Shown here: positions 42,204 through 51,491 of the stretch, piece after piece
Layout of the letters: each line of letters begins with the position of its first letter
How positions within the stretch are numbered: position 1 is the stretch's first letter
DNA from: Demequina sp. NBRC 110052
GTDB lineage: Bacteria > Actinomycetota > Actinomycetes > Actinomycetales > Demequinaceae
Direction of reading: 5' to 3'
Assembly (NCBI RefSeq): GCF_002090075.1
Contig: NZ_BBRI01000002.1
Location: 806,001-870,000, forward strand
DNA length: 64,000 bases
Program-made: the position numbers and the translations under genes
The notes under the pieces: model-generated
What the model was told of the DNA's origin: nothing
The model's database searches: none
Seen by the model: only the letters and a program-made list of their open reading frames with translations

Positions 42204-43256
42204 TCAGGACTCGAAGCCGATCGGCAGGTACTCGTCGACGTTGTCGGCAGTCACCACGGGGGCATCGAGGACGATGCGGTGCGGCACGCCGGGCGAGGCG
42301 AGGCCGGGCATGTTGCCGCCCTGCGCCACGAGGCGGGCCAGCGCGATGCCGTCCGCAGCCTGCGTCGATGGGTAGATGACGGTCGCCTTCAGGACCGAGT
42401 CCCCGGCCTTGATGGCCTCCATGGCGTTCAGCGAGCCTGCGCCGCCGACCATGAAGAATTCGTCGCGGTTGGCCTCCTCGATCGCCGCCAGGACGCCGAT
42501 GCCCTGGTCGTCGTCGTGGTTCCAGATCGCGTCGATCTGCGGGTTGGCGGAGAGCAGCTGCTCGGTCACCGCCTGGCCACCGGCGATCGTGAAGTCTGCG
42601 GCCACGCGAGCCGAGACGGAGAGGCCGCACTCGGACAGAGCGTCGTTGAAGCCGCGCGTGCGGTCCTGCGTCAGCGGCAGCGAGTCGATGCCTGCGATCT
42701 CGGCGACCACCGCGTCGGGCTGGCCCTCGAGCTCGCCACAGATGTACTCGCCTGCGGCGACGCCCATGCCGTAGTTGTCGCCGAGGATCGTGACGCGGGC
42801 GGCATCGGTCGACGAGAACTCGCGGTCGACGTTGATCACGGGGATGCCCGCGTTCATCGCGTTGATCGCGGCCTCGGTGAGAGCGGCGCCGTCCGTGGGC
42901 AGCAGCACGATCGCGTCGACGCCCTCGTTGACGAACGTCTCGACCTGGCTGATCTGCAGGTTGGCGTCGTTCGTGCCCTCGGCGACGCGGAGCTCCACGT
43001 CGTCATACATGTCCGCCTGCGCGAGCGCCGCGGAGTTGATGGCGCCGAGCCAGCCGTGGTCGGCGGCGGGACCGGAGAAGCCGATCACGACCGTCTCGCC
43101 GCTGCCTCCGTCACCCGTGGGCGCCGAGGTCTCCTCGCCACCGTTCTCGCCGTCGTCGCCCGTGTCAGAGCTGCAGCCTGCGAGCAGCGCGATACCAGCG
43201 AGCGCTGCGCCCGTGGCGGCCAGCATGCGCTGGCGACGCGTCCGGAATGCGTACAT
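42204..43256 (-). CDS. Sugar ABC transporter substrate-binding lipoprotein
   Basis: A 350-residue Rbs/Ino-type periplasmic-binding-fold protein anchored by a lipobox (LLAGCSS, Cys28). An acidic Gly/Glu linker precedes the domain: VVIGFSGPAADHGWLGAINSAA, NEGVDAIVLLPTDGAALTEA, VINVDREF, IWNHDDDQGIGVLAAIEE. It delivers a monosaccharide or polyol to the importer encoded divergently. A strong GAGGAGGAA site precedes the ATG. Confidence 0.93.
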   Translation of the reverse strand: MYAFRTRRQRMLAATGAALAGIALLAGCSSDTGDDGENGGEETSAPTGDGGSGETVVIGFSGPAADHGWLGAINSAALAQADMYDDVELRVAEGTNDANLQISQVETFVNEGVDAIVLLPTDGAALTEAAINAMNAGIPVINVDREFSSTDAARVTILGDNYGMGVAAGEYICGELEGQPDAVVAEIAGIDSLPLTQDRTRGFNDALSECGLSVSARVAADFTIAGGQAVTEQLLSANPQIDAIWNHDDDQGIGVLAAIEEANRDEFFMVGGAGSLNAMEAIKAGDSVLKATVIYPSTQAADGIALARLVAQGGNMPGLASPGVPHRIVLDAPVVTADNVDEYLPIGFES

Positions 43257-43539
43257 GGGGGTTCCTCCTCATATGGTCACTGTCGTCATTGCCAGTGAGC
43301 TGAGTCACGCCTGCCGTGATCGCGCTGCGAATCGGCTCGTTGTCCACACTGACACCGTCAACGTAGCAGAGTGTGGCGACCGTTGCACGACTTTTGCATG
43401 GGCATCGTCATAACGGTTTGACATCGGGAGATGCCCACTCGCGCGCGCGGTACAGAGACGTGCCCACCCCAATAGGGACACACATCGCACCCGACTTCAC
43501 GCCCTGTGGGTGCCACTGGGCCTGTGTTATGTTCATCGC
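43257..43539. other. Divergent control region of the sugar cluster
   Basis: Between the binding-protein gene (minus) and the ATPase gene (plus). The plus-strand -10 TATGTT is at 43528-43533. On the minus strand TACGTT (43361-43366) could be the -10 for the binding-protein gene. TGCA-N7-TGCA occurs at 43384-43398. No operator can be assigned with confidence. Confidence 0.35.
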
Positions 43540-45060
43540 GTGATCGAAGACGACCACCCCGTGTCATTACTCGAGGTCCGGGGCCTCGCGAAGAGTTTCG
43601 GCAGCGCTCGGGCGCTCAAAGGTGTCGACCTTGACGTCGTCGCCGGCGAGGTCCATTGCGTACTCGGACAGAACGGCGCCGGCAAGTCCACGCTGATCAA
43701 GACCCTCTCGGGAGCGCATCAGCCGGACGCAGGCGAGATCCGCTGGAACGGCCAACCCGTCGAGATCGACGGCCCCGTCGCCGCGCTCGAGCTCGGCATC
43801 GCCACCATGTACCAGGAACTCGACGTGGTCGACGGCCTGTCCATCGCCGAGAACATCTACCTAGGCCACGAGCTCGCCCGCGGCGGCGTGCTGAGCCGGC
43901 GCGAAGCCGCCAAGCGCACTCGTGAGCTCATGCAGCGGCTCGGCCACCCGGACCTCTCCCCCTCGCGCGAAGTCGGCACCCTCTCGCCAGCGAACAAGCA
44001 GATCGTGTCGATGGCCCGCGCGCTCTCTCACGACATCAAGCTGATGATCATGGACGAGCCCAGTGCCGTGCTCGACTCCGAGGAGGTCAACAACCTCTTC
44101 CGCGTGGTCGAGGACCTCACGCGACAGGGCATCGCCGTGATCTACATCTCGCACCGACTCGAGGAGATCGAGCGCATCGGCACGCGCATCACAGTGCTCA
44201 AGGACGGCGCCTCCGTGGGCTCCAACCTGCCCGTCGAGAGCACGCCCACGCGCGAGCTCATCCCGCTGATGACCGGATCCGACGTGGAGCACGCGTTCCC
44301 CGCACTCGCACCCGTCAGCGCCGACGCTCCCGTGGTGCTCAAGGTCGAAGACCTCTCGCTCGCGGGAGTCTTCACGGGAGTCAACCTCGAGATCCATGCG
44401 GGCGAGATCGTGGGCCTCGCAGGCCTCGTGGGCTCCGGACGCTCCGAGATCGTCGAGACCATCTACGGCCACCGCAAGGCGACGACAGGAACGGTCAAGG
44501 TGCACGGCAGGCCGCTCAAGCCGGGCTCGGTCGCCGCGGCGGTGAACGCCGACATGGGGCTGTCCCCCGAGGAGCGCAAGAGCCAAGGACTGCTGCTCGA
44601 GGAGCCGATCTACCGCAACGCGACCCTCTCGACGTTCACGCGCTTCGCCAACGCCGGCCTGCTCGACGAGGCAGCCGAGAAGCGCGCCGCCGAGGAGCAG
44701 ATGAAGGCGCTCGAGCTGCGCCCCGCCGAGCCGCTGCGCATCACGCGCACGCTCTCCGGCGGCAACCAGCAGAAGATCATGCTCGCGCGCTGGCTCATCC
44801 ACGGCACGCAGGTGCTCATCCTCGACGAGCCCACCCGCGGCGTGGACGTCGGCGCGCGCGTCGAGATCTACGGGCTGATCCGCGACCTCGCCGCCGCCGG
44901 CACCGCGATCCTCGTGGTCTCCTCCGAGATCGAAGAGGTGCTGGGACTGGCCCACCGCGCCCTTGTCATCGCCGACGGGCAGGTGCTCGCCGAGCGTCCC
45001 ACCGACGAAATCGACGAGCACGGCGTGCTCGACCTGGTCATGAAGGGAAGTGCCGCGTGA
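43540..45060 (+). CDS. Sugar ABC transporter ATPase (two nucleotide-binding domains)
   Basis: A 506-residue RbsA/XylG-type protein with two ABC domains. First: Walker A GQNGAGKST, Walker B LMIMDEPSAVLD; its signature LSPANKQ is degenerate. Second: Walker-A-like GLVGSGRSE (degenerate), signature LSGGNQQ, Walker B LILDEPTRGVD. The split of intact and degenerate motifs is normal for this class. The GTG at 43540 follows a -10 box by 6 nt (leaderless); a GTG at 43561 is an alternative. It energises the permease downstream, with which it overlaps by GTGA. Confidence 0.93.
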   Translation: MIEDDHPVSLLEVRGLAKSFGSARALKGVDLDVVAGEVHCVLGQNGAGKSTLIKTLSGAHQPDAGEIRWNGQPVEIDGPVAALELGIATMYQELDVVDGLSIAENIYLGHELARGGVLSRREAAKRTRELMQRLGHPDLSPSREVGTLSPANKQIVSMARALSHDIKLMIMDEPSAVLDSEEVNNLFRVVEDLTRQGIAVIYISHRLEEIERIGTRITVLKDGASVGSNLPVESTPTRELIPLMTGSDVEHAFPALAPVSADAPVVLKVEDLSLAGVFTGVNLEIHAGEIVGLAGLVGSGRSEIVETIYGHRKATTGTVKVHGRPLKPGSVAAAVNADMGLSPEERKSQGLLLEEPIYRNATLSTFTRFANAGLLDEAAEKRAAEEQMKALELRPAEPLRITRTLSGGNQQKIMLARWLIHGTQVLILDEPTRGVDVGARVEIYGLIRDLAAAGTAILVVSSEIEEVLGLAHRALVIADGQVLAERPTDEIDEHGVLDLVMKGSAA

Positions 45061-46157
45061 GCGAGCAGACCACCACCCCCGACGCGAGCGCCGCTCCTGC
45101 AACGCAGCACGAGCCCACCGCGTCGGACGCCCCCAACCCTGTGAGGCGGTTCCTCGCGAGCCCCGCCGGCCGCAGCGTCGGGCTCTTCATCGCGGTGCTT
45201 CTCCTGGTGCTGATCGGCGCCGTCACCGCGGGCGAGAACTTCATGAACATCGACAACATGCTCGTCATCCTGCGCTATGCGTCGGTGATCGGCGTCGTCT
45301 CGATCGGAATGACCTTCGTCATCACCTCCGGCGGCATCGACCTGTCGGTGGGCTCCGTGCTCGGCCTCGCCTCCGTGGTCGCGACGCTGGGCGCGATCCA
45401 GACCGCCGCCGAGGGCTTCTGGCCGCTCATGGTGTTCGTCGCCGTCGCAGTCGGCGTGCTCGCGGGCCTCACGAACGGCCTCATCATCGCCTACGGCAAG
45501 GTCGTGGCATTCATCGCGACGGTCGCCATGCTCGCGTCGGCACGCGGGCTGGCGGAGCTGATCTCGCAGCGCCAATCGCAGATCGTCGACAACGACGGTT
45601 TCCAGGACTTCTTCCGCTACGACCCGCTCGGCGTCTCGTGGGTCGTGTGGATCTTCGCGATCATCTCGCTCGCAGGGTGGTTCGTGCTCAACCGCACCAC
45701 GTTCGGGCGCCGCACGGTGGCGATCGGCGGCAACGAGACCGCCGCTCGCCTCGCCGGCGTGAACGTCAAGCGCCACACCGTGTACCTCTACATGCTGGCA
45801 GGCGGGTGCGCAGGCATCGCGGCGACGATGCTCCTGTCGCGCGCCCCCGCAGGCACCTCGACCCACGGCCAGCTGTACGAGCTGGACGCGATCGCCGCAG
45901 TCGTCGTCGGCGGCACCCTGCTGGTCGGCGGACGCGGCACCATCGGTGGCACCGTGCTGGGAGTGCTGCTGTTCTCGACGCTCACCAACGTGTTCACCCA
46001 GAACAACCTGTCGAGCTCCGTGCAGCTCGTCGCCAAGGGCGTCATCATCGTCGCGGCGGTCATGCTCCAGCAGCGATTCGCCAACCGCACCCCTGCAGGC
46101 GGAGCCCGCCTCAAGCAGACCGACGCCGCGAAGGCGCAGGCACAGACCCCCGCCTGA
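45057..46157 (+). CDS. Sugar ABC transporter permease
   Basis: A 366-residue RbsC-type permease with about nine helices. The signature VITSGGIDLSVGSVLGLASVV and the EAA-like late loop GRRTVAIGGNETAARLAGVNVKRHTVYLYMLAG are typical (continuing GGRGTIGGTVLGVLL). A GTG start overlapping the ATPase stop couples translation. Import of a monosaccharide or polyol for the enzymes encoded on the other side is inferred. Confidence 0.93.
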   Translation: MSEQTTTPDASAAPATQHEPTASDAPNPVRRFLASPAGRSVGLFIAVLLLVLIGAVTAGENFMNIDNMLVILRYASVIGVVSIGMTFVITSGGIDLSVGSVLGLASVVATLGAIQTAAEGFWPLMVFVAVAVGVLAGLTNGLIIAYGKVVAFIATVAMLASARGLAELISQRQSQIVDNDGFQDFFRYDPLGVSWVVWIFAIISLAGWFVLNRTTFGRRTVAIGGNETAARLAGVNVKRHTVYLYMLAGGCAGIAATMLLSRAPAGTSTHGQLYELDAIAAVVVGGTLLVGGRGTIGGTVLGVLLFSTLTNVFTQNNLSSSVQLVAKGVIIVAAVMLQQRFANRTPAGGARLKQTDAAKAQAQTPA

Positions 46158-46168
46158 TCGCCCCACCG

Positions 46169-46209
46169 ACGACTCGGGCCCGCGCACCTGGTGCGCGGGC
46201 CCGAGTCGT
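46169..46209. terminator. Very strong bidirectional terminator hairpin
   Basis: ACGACTCGGGCCCGCGCAC, a 3-nt loop and the exact complement form a 19-bp perfect stem between the converging permease and exporter genes. No T-run. Confidence 0.8.
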
Positions 46210-46228
46210 GTCACGGGTGACTCAGGGC

Positions 46229-48232
46229 CTACGCCCGAGGACCAGACCCCGGGTGCTCGACCTGCGGGTCATCGAGGTCCTCGCCCGCGTGGGCCGGCGC
46301 CTCAGGATGGGGCACTGACGGGTCGTCGAACGCCACCGGCGTGTCCCCCGCCGGGGCGTGCACCGGATCGAGCGGCGGCTCAACGTCCTCGATGGGGGCC
46401 GCGAACTGCGCCTCGTAGAGCCGCGCGTACGCGCCCTTGGCCTCGAGAAGCTCGTCGTGAGTGCCCTGCTCGACGATCGCGCCGTGCTCCATGACGAGGA
46501 TGAGATCGGCATCCCGGATCGTCGACAGGCGGTGCGCGATCACGAACGCCGTGCGGTCACGTCGCAGCTCCTCCATCGCATGCTGCACCAGCAGCTCGGT
46601 ACGCGTGTCGACCGAGCTGGTCGCCTCATCGAGGATGAGCACCTGGGGCTTCGCCACGAAGGCGCGCGCGATCGTGATGAGCTGCCTCTCACCCACGGAC
46701 ACGTTGGTCGCGTCGTCGTCGAGCACGGTGTCATAGCCGTCAGGGAGCGAGTGAACGAAGCGGTCCACGTAGGCGGCCTTCGCCGCCGCGAGGATCTCCT
46801 CGTCCGTGGCGTCGTCACGGCCGTAGGCGATGTTGTCGCGGATCGTGCCCCCGAACAGCCACGCATCCTGCAGCACCATGCCGGTGCGCGAGCGCAGGTC
46901 GTCACGCGTCATCTTCGCGATGTCCACGCCGTCGAGCGTGATGCGGCCCCCGTTGAGCTCGTAGAAGCGCATCACGAGGTTCACGAGGGTCGTCTTGCCG
47001 GCTCCGGTGGGCCCCACGATCGCGACCGTGCGGCCCGGCTCCACCGTGAGCTCCAGGTTGTCGATCAGTGGCTTGTCCTCCACATAGCGGAAGGACACGT
47101 CCTCGAACACCAGTCGCCCGTGGTTGTCGTCCGGCGTGAGCGCCGGGTCCTCGTCGGGCGTCTGCTCCTCGGCGTCGAGCAACTCGAAGACGCGCTCGGC
47201 GCTCGCCACACCGGACTGCAGCAGGTTGGCCATCGAACCGAGCTGCGTGAGCGGCTGCTGGAACTGGCGCGAGTACTGGATGAAGGCCTGCACGTCGCCG
47301 ATCGGGAGCGCGCCGTTGGTGACCATCACGCCACCCACGACCGCGACCGCCACGTACACGAGGTTCCCCACGAACATCGTGGAGGGCATGATGATGCCGG
47401 ACACGAACTGCGCGCCGAAGCTCGCCTCGTAGAGCTCCTCGTTCTTGCGCGCGAACTCCTCCTGCGTCTCACGCTGGCGCCCGAAGACCTTGACCAGCGC
47501 GTGGCCCGTGTAGCCCTCCTCGATCTGGCCGTTGAGCGCGCCCGTGTGCTTCCACTGCTCCACGAACTTGGGCTGCGAACGCTTGGCGACCTGCATCACG
47601 ATCGTGAGCGTCAGCGGGATGGAGACGATGGCCACGAGCGCGAGCCACGGCGAGATGACCACCATCATGACCAGCACGCCGATCACCGTCAGCAACGACG
47701 TGAACAGCTGGCTGAGCGTCTGCTGCAGCGACTGCGAGATGTTGTCGATGTCGTTGGTCACGCGCGACAGCAGCTCGCCGCGCTGGTGGCGGTCCACGTA
47801 CTTGAGCGGGAGCCGGTGGATCTTCGCCTCGACGCGCTCGCGCAGCCGATACACGGTGCGCTGTGTGATTCCGTTGAGGATGTAGCCCTGCGCGAACTGC
47901 AGTGCGGCCGCGACCAGGTAGATCGCGACGAGCCACCCGAGGATCGTGTGCACGCGCGGGAAGTCCACGCCCGTGCCGCCAAGCAGGCCCTCGAAGACGA
48001 TCGTGGTCGCATTGCCGAGCAGCTTGGGCCCGGTGACGTTCAACGCGACCGATGCGGCGCCCAGGATGATGACGAACACGACGAGGGACTTCTCGGGTCG
48101 CAGCAGGCCTGAGAGTCGCCGGACGGAGCCCTTGAAGTCGGAGGGCTTCTCCACGGGCGCGCCCATGCCGTGGCCCATGGGGCCGGGGCCGCCGCGCGGC
48201 TGGCGGGTCGGGGTGCGGGACTCGGTGCTCAT
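46229..48232 (-). CDS. Heterodimeric ABC exporter, catalytic-site subunit
   Basis: A 667-residue half-transporter: an N-terminal six-helix exporter domain, then the ATPase with Walker A VGPTGAGKT, signature VSVGERQ, Walker B VLILDEATSSVD and H-loop IAHRLST. Catalytic Glu and His are intact, but the signature is not LSGGQ. The partner has the opposite set, as in BmrCD/TM287-288-type heterodimers. The acidic Pro-rich C-terminal tail is about 70 residues. Overlaps the partner gene by ATGA. Likely exports a drug-like or lipidic compound. Confidence 0.93.
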   Translation of the reverse strand: MSTESRTPTRQPRGGPGPMGHGMGAPVEKPSDFKGSVRRLSGLLRPEKSLVVFVIILGAASVALNVTGPKLLGNATTIVFEGLLGGTGVDFPRVHTILGWLVAIYLVAAALQFAQGYILNGITQRTVYRLRERVEAKIHRLPLKYVDRHQRGELLSRVTNDIDNISQSLQQTLSQLFTSLLTVIGVLVMMVVISPWLALVAIVSIPLTLTIVMQVAKRSQPKFVEQWKHTGALNGQIEEGYTGHALVKVFGRQRETQEEFARKNEELYEASFGAQFVSGIIMPSTMFVGNLVYVAVAVVGGVMVTNGALPIGDVQAFIQYSRQFQQPLTQLGSMANLLQSGVASAERVFELLDAEEQTPDEDPALTPDDNHGRLVFEDVSFRYVEDKPLIDNLELTVEPGRTVAIVGPTGAGKTTLVNLVMRFYELNGGRITLDGVDIAKMTRDDLRSRTGMVLQDAWLFGGTIRDNIAYGRDDATDEEILAAAKAAYVDRFVHSLPDGYDTVLDDDATNVSVGERQLITIARAFVAKPQVLILDEATSSVDTRTELLVQHAMEELRRDRTAFVIAHRLSTIRDADLILVMEHGAIVEQGTHDELLEAKGAYARLYEAQFAAPIEDVEPPLDPVHAPAGDTPVAFDDPSVPHPEAPAHAGEDLDDPQVEHPGSGPRA

Positions 48233-49959
48233 GCCGCCTCCACTCGCAGCTGCGTGCTGACGATCTCCTGGTACGTCTCGGACGAGTCGAGCAGCTCGTC
48301 ATGGGTGCCGCGCGCGATGATGCGACCGTGCTCGAGGACCAGGATCTGGTCTGCGTCGATGATCGAGGACACGCGTTGCGCGACCACGAGGACGGTCGTC
48401 TCCGTGAACTCTCGCGCGAGCGCCGCCCGCAGCGCCGCATCGGTCGCCGTGTCGAGCGCTGAGAACGAGTCGTCGAACACCAGGATGTCCGGCTGTCGCA
48501 CCAGAGCTCTCGCGATCGCGAGTCTCTGCCGTTGACCGCCCGAGACCGAGGTGCCGCCCTGCGCCACCTCCGTGTCGAGGCCGTCGGGCATCGCGCGCAC
48601 GAAGTCGGCTCCCTGAGCCACCTCGAGCGCGTGCCACAGCTCCTCGTCGGTCGCGTCAGGAGCGCCGTAGCGCAGGTTCGACGCGACGGTGCCGGAGAAG
48701 AGGTACGGCCGCTGCGGGACGATGCCCAGCCGCGCCCACAACGCTTCCATGCCGGCCTCCTGGACTTCCACGCCGCTGACGCGCACGCTTCCGGCCGTCG
48801 CGTCGTACAGGCGCGGTATCAGGCCCACCAGAGTCGACTTGCCGGCACCGGTCGAACCGATCACGGCCGTCGTCGTGCCCGGCTCCGCGGTGAACGTGAT
48901 GTCCGAGAGGACCGGCTGCTCCGCGCCCGGATAGGAGAAGTCCACGTGCACGAACTCGAGCCTGCCGCGGCTCGGGAAGTCCACGACGGGGCTGTCGCTC
49001 TCCCGCACCGTCGACTCCGTCTCCAGGACCTCGCCGATGCGGTCCGCAGACACCGTCGCGCGCGGCAGCATGACGAATAGGAACGTCGCCATCATGACCG
49101 CCATGAGGATCTGGATCAGATAGGTGAGGAACGCCGTGAGCGCACCTACCTGCATCTGCCCTGCGTTCACGCGATCCGCGCCGAACCAGATGACCGCGAC
49201 CGAGCTGAGGTTGAGCACCACGAAGACGATGGGGAACATCGCGGCCATGAGGCGGCCGGCCTTGAGCGCGGACTCCGTGACGTCCTCGTTCGCCTTGGCG
49301 AAGCGTCGCGTCTCCACGGGCTCGCGCACGAACGCTCGGACCACTCGAATGCCCGTGAGCTGCTCGCGCAGCACCTGATTCACGCGGTCGATGCGCTTCT
49401 GCATGCGCTGGAAGTGCGGAACCATGCGGGTGACGATCGCCATCACCGCCGCGAGAAGCACCGGGATCGCGACGACCATGATCCAGGACAGCCCGGCGTC
49501 CTGGTGGACCGCCATGATGACGCCGCCGATCGCCATGAACGGAGCGCTGACGAGCATGGTCGCGCCCATCAGCACGAGCATCTGCACCTGCTGCACGTCG
49601 TTGGTGGTGCGCGTGATGAGCGAGGGCGCCCCGAAGCGCTGCACCTCGGCCTCGGAGAAGTCACCCGCACGCATGAAGATGCGGTGCCTGAGGTCACGGC
49701 CGACGCGCATGGCGAGCTTGGCGCCGAAGTACACCGCAGCGATCGCGCAGCCGACCTGGAGCAGCGTGAGCGCGAGCATGATGCCGCCCACGCTCCAGAT
49801 GTGCTCGAGATCGCCCACGGCCACACCGTTGTCGATGATGTCCGCGTTGAGGCTCGGCAGGTACAGGTTCGCGATCGACTGCGCGAGCTGGAATACCACG
49901 ATGCCCGTGAGCAGGCCCAGGTACGGCCTGATGGAGCTGGTGAGGATCTTCCAGAGCAT
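48229..49959 (-). CDS. Heterodimeric ABC exporter, degenerate-site subunit
   Basis: A 576-residue half-transporter with an N-terminal exporter membrane domain and ATPase: Walker A IGSTGAGKST, canonical signature VSGGQRQ, but Walker B ILVFDDSFSALD has Asp in place of the catalytic Glu, and the H-loop reads VAQRVSS with Gln for His. This half therefore supplies the degenerate nucleotide site that pairs with the SVGER signature of the other subunit. It is 3 bp after the TetR gene, which probably represses the operon. Confidence 0.93.
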   Translation of the reverse strand: MLWKILTSSIRPYLGLLTGIVVFQLAQSIANLYLPSLNADIIDNGVAVGDLEHIWSVGGIMLALTLLQVGCAIAAVYFGAKLAMRVGRDLRHRIFMRAGDFSEAEVQRFGAPSLITRTTNDVQQVQMLVLMGATMLVSAPFMAIGGVIMAVHQDAGLSWIMVVAIPVLLAAVMAIVTRMVPHFQRMQKRIDRVNQVLREQLTGIRVVRAFVREPVETRRFAKANEDVTESALKAGRLMAAMFPIVFVVLNLSSVAVIWFGADRVNAGQMQVGALTAFLTYLIQILMAVMMATFLFVMLPRATVSADRIGEVLETESTVRESDSPVVDFPSRGRLEFVHVDFSYPGAEQPVLSDITFTAEPGTTTAVIGSTGAGKSTLVGLIPRLYDATAGSVRVSGVEVQEAGMEALWARLGIVPQRPYLFSGTVASNLRYGAPDATDEELWHALEVAQGADFVRAMPDGLDTEVAQGGTSVSGGQRQRLAIARALVRQPDILVFDDSFSALDTATDAALRAALAREFTETTVLVVAQRVSSIIDADQILVLEHGRIIARGTHDELLDSSETYQEIVSTQLRVEAA

Positions 49960-49962
49960 GTG

Positions 49963-50613
49963 TCAGTCCCCTTCCCGGGAGATTCCACGGAGGATGAAGT
50001 CGGTGAGCTCCTGCGGCGAGATGTCGCTTCCGGAGCGAAGGAACGGCATCGAGGTGCCGAAGACGAGGATTCGCAGGTAGTCGACGGCAACCGCCGGCTC
50101 GACGCGCAGCTCATCCCGGTGGGGCTCGAGGAGAGCTTCGACCACCCCCGTCGCCTCGCCCAGCGGCGGACCGCCGTTGTGTCCCGCATGGTGTCGCGCA
50201 TGGTCGCGCGGCCCGAGCGCGGACATGAACCCCACCACGCCGCGCATGCGCGCGTGCAGTGCGGCGACGATTCGCTCGACCTTCGATGCGAGCGGGAGGT
50301 CAGGCTCGATCGCCCCGATGAGCGCGAGTGTGCCAGCGGGATCCATGACCCTGACCACCGCAGCGTCGATGAGCGCGTTCTTGTCCTCGAACACGCGGAA
50401 GATGGTGCCCTCCGCGATCCCGGCGACCTCGGCGATCTCGCGCGTGGTCACCTCGGCGCCGTGCTCGAGGATGAGCGGAATCGCGGCATCGACGATCTGC
50501 GCGCGCCGGTCCTCGGGCGACATGCGCGGGGCGCGGCCCGACTGCTTGTCACCGGCGAGACGCGTCGGGAGACCTTCCGCTCCCGCTGCGTCGACGACCG
50601 TCTTCTGTTCCAC
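49963..50613 (-). CDS. TetR-family repressor of the ABC exporter
   Basis: A 216-residue regulator. The HTH region (IVDAAIPLILEHGAEVTTREIAEVAGIAEGTIFRVFEDKNALIDAA) is classic TetR; the C-terminal ligand domain includes LVFGTSMPFLRSG and is unlike any I can name. A -10 box TATGGT lies 6 nt before the GTG at 50613 (leaderless); the GTG at 50619 is an alternative. It is upstream of and co-oriented with the two exporter genes, with its operator at the promoter, indicating a ligand-induced efflux operon. Confidence 0.88.
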   Translation of the reverse strand: MEQKTVVDAAGAEGLPTRLAGDKQSGRAPRMSPEDRRAQIVDAAIPLILEHGAEVTTREIAEVAGIAEGTIFRVFEDKNALIDAAVVRVMDPAGTLALIGAIEPDLPLASKVERIVAALHARMRGVVGFMSALGPRDHARHHAGHNGGPPLGEATGVVEALLEPHRDELRVEPAVAVDYLRILVFGTSMPFLRSGSDISPQELTDFILRGISREGD

Positions 50614-50619
50614 CCGCAC

Positions 50620-50649
50620 ACCATAAGTGAGTGAGTGCTCACTTAGCAA
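50620..50649 (-). promoter_or_regulatory. Promoter and TetR operator of the exporter operon
   Basis: On the minus strand TTGCTA (50644-50649), an 18-bp spacer and TATGGT (50620-50625). The spacer is filled by TAAGTGAG-N6-CTCACTTA (50624-50645), an 8-bp-arm inverted repeat whose sequence resembles TetR operators. Repressor binding would cover the promoter. Confidence 0.6.
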
Positions 50650-50691
50650 TTCGTGTGCGTCTCCGCCTTCCCCCACCGGGTCGAACACGAC

Positions 50692-51276
50692 TCAGGGCAG
50701 CCGCCGCGCCCAGGTGACAGACCCGTCATCCTCCGCGACCGCCTCGAAACCCACGCGGGGGTAGAAGGCCTGCGCACCCTCATTGGCGCGCTCGGCGACG
50801 AGGTGCACCCCCGCGACACCCGCGTCGGACAGGTGCGCGCACGCCGCCTCAATGAGACGCCGCCCCGCACCCTGGCCCTGCTGATCGGGGAGCAGGTCGA
50901 TGTGAAGATGCGCCGGGTACTCGTCGACTGCGGGACCGAGCATGCGCGCGGGATCCGCTGCGGCGTCGTGCAGCCCGACGTCGTCCGCGCTCCGGCCCAG
51001 GTGACGCGGACCCACCCGCGTCCACCAGTCCTCGACGAACCACCGCTGGAAGGCGACCGTGTCCGACGTGCCGAGCACGTAGCCGTGCGGCTCGCCGTCC
51101 ACGTCCCACACCAGACAGAAGCCCCCTGGGCCTTCGAGGTACGGCGTCGCATACACGTCGGCAAGCGCCGTGTCGTCGCCGAACACGCCCGTGGCGTCGC
51201 CCCCGCGGCGCCCCGTGAGCAGGCAGATGCGCGCGATCCGATCCCTATCGGCCTCGACGGCAGCACGTATGCTCAT
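50692..51276 (-). CDS. GNAT acetyltransferase
   Basis: A 194-residue protein. The acetyl-CoA motif LHIDLLPDQQGQGAGRRLIEAA (the Q/R-x-x-G-x-G/A pattern) and the C-terminal GVHLVAERANEGAQAFYPRVGFEAV are typical. A central insert holds WWTRVGPRHLGRSADDVGLH. The substrate is unknown. The ATG at 51276 has TAGCGT 7 nt upstream. It ends 78 bp from the TetR start. Confidence 0.88.
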   Translation of the reverse strand: MSIRAAVEADRDRIARICLLTGRRGGDATGVFGDDTALADVYATPYLEGPGGFCLVWDVDGEPHGYVLGTSDTVAFQRWFVEDWWTRVGPRHLGRSADDVGLHDAAADPARMLGPAVDEYPAHLHIDLLPDQQGQGAGRRLIEAACAHLSDAGVAGVHLVAERANEGAQAFYPRVGFEAVAEDDGSVTWARRLP

Positions 51277-51330
51277 GCGCGCGACGCTACCCGACTGCGC
51301 CGCATCCTCGCCGGGGCCTCGTTCCGCCCC

Positions 51331-51392
51331 CCACACACCCGACAGATTGCGCTCGCCGTCGCGACTGCGAGACTCTCTGGCCTCAGATTGCA
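51331..51392. repeat. Left repeat of element B
   Basis: ACCCGACAGATTGCGCT (51337-51353) is identical over 17 bp to the reverse complement of the right flank. CAGATTGC occurs at 51343 and again at 51384. CTCGC-N10-GCGAG between them can form a small stem. Confidence 0.78.
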
Positions 51393-51491
51393 TTCCGGGG
51401 CGTCGTCCACCGGGAGAGCGAGCACGCCCACTGTCCACAGCTCCCCCGAGGCGATGCGCGCGACCGCGCAGGATCGCGTTGCATCCGTCCC

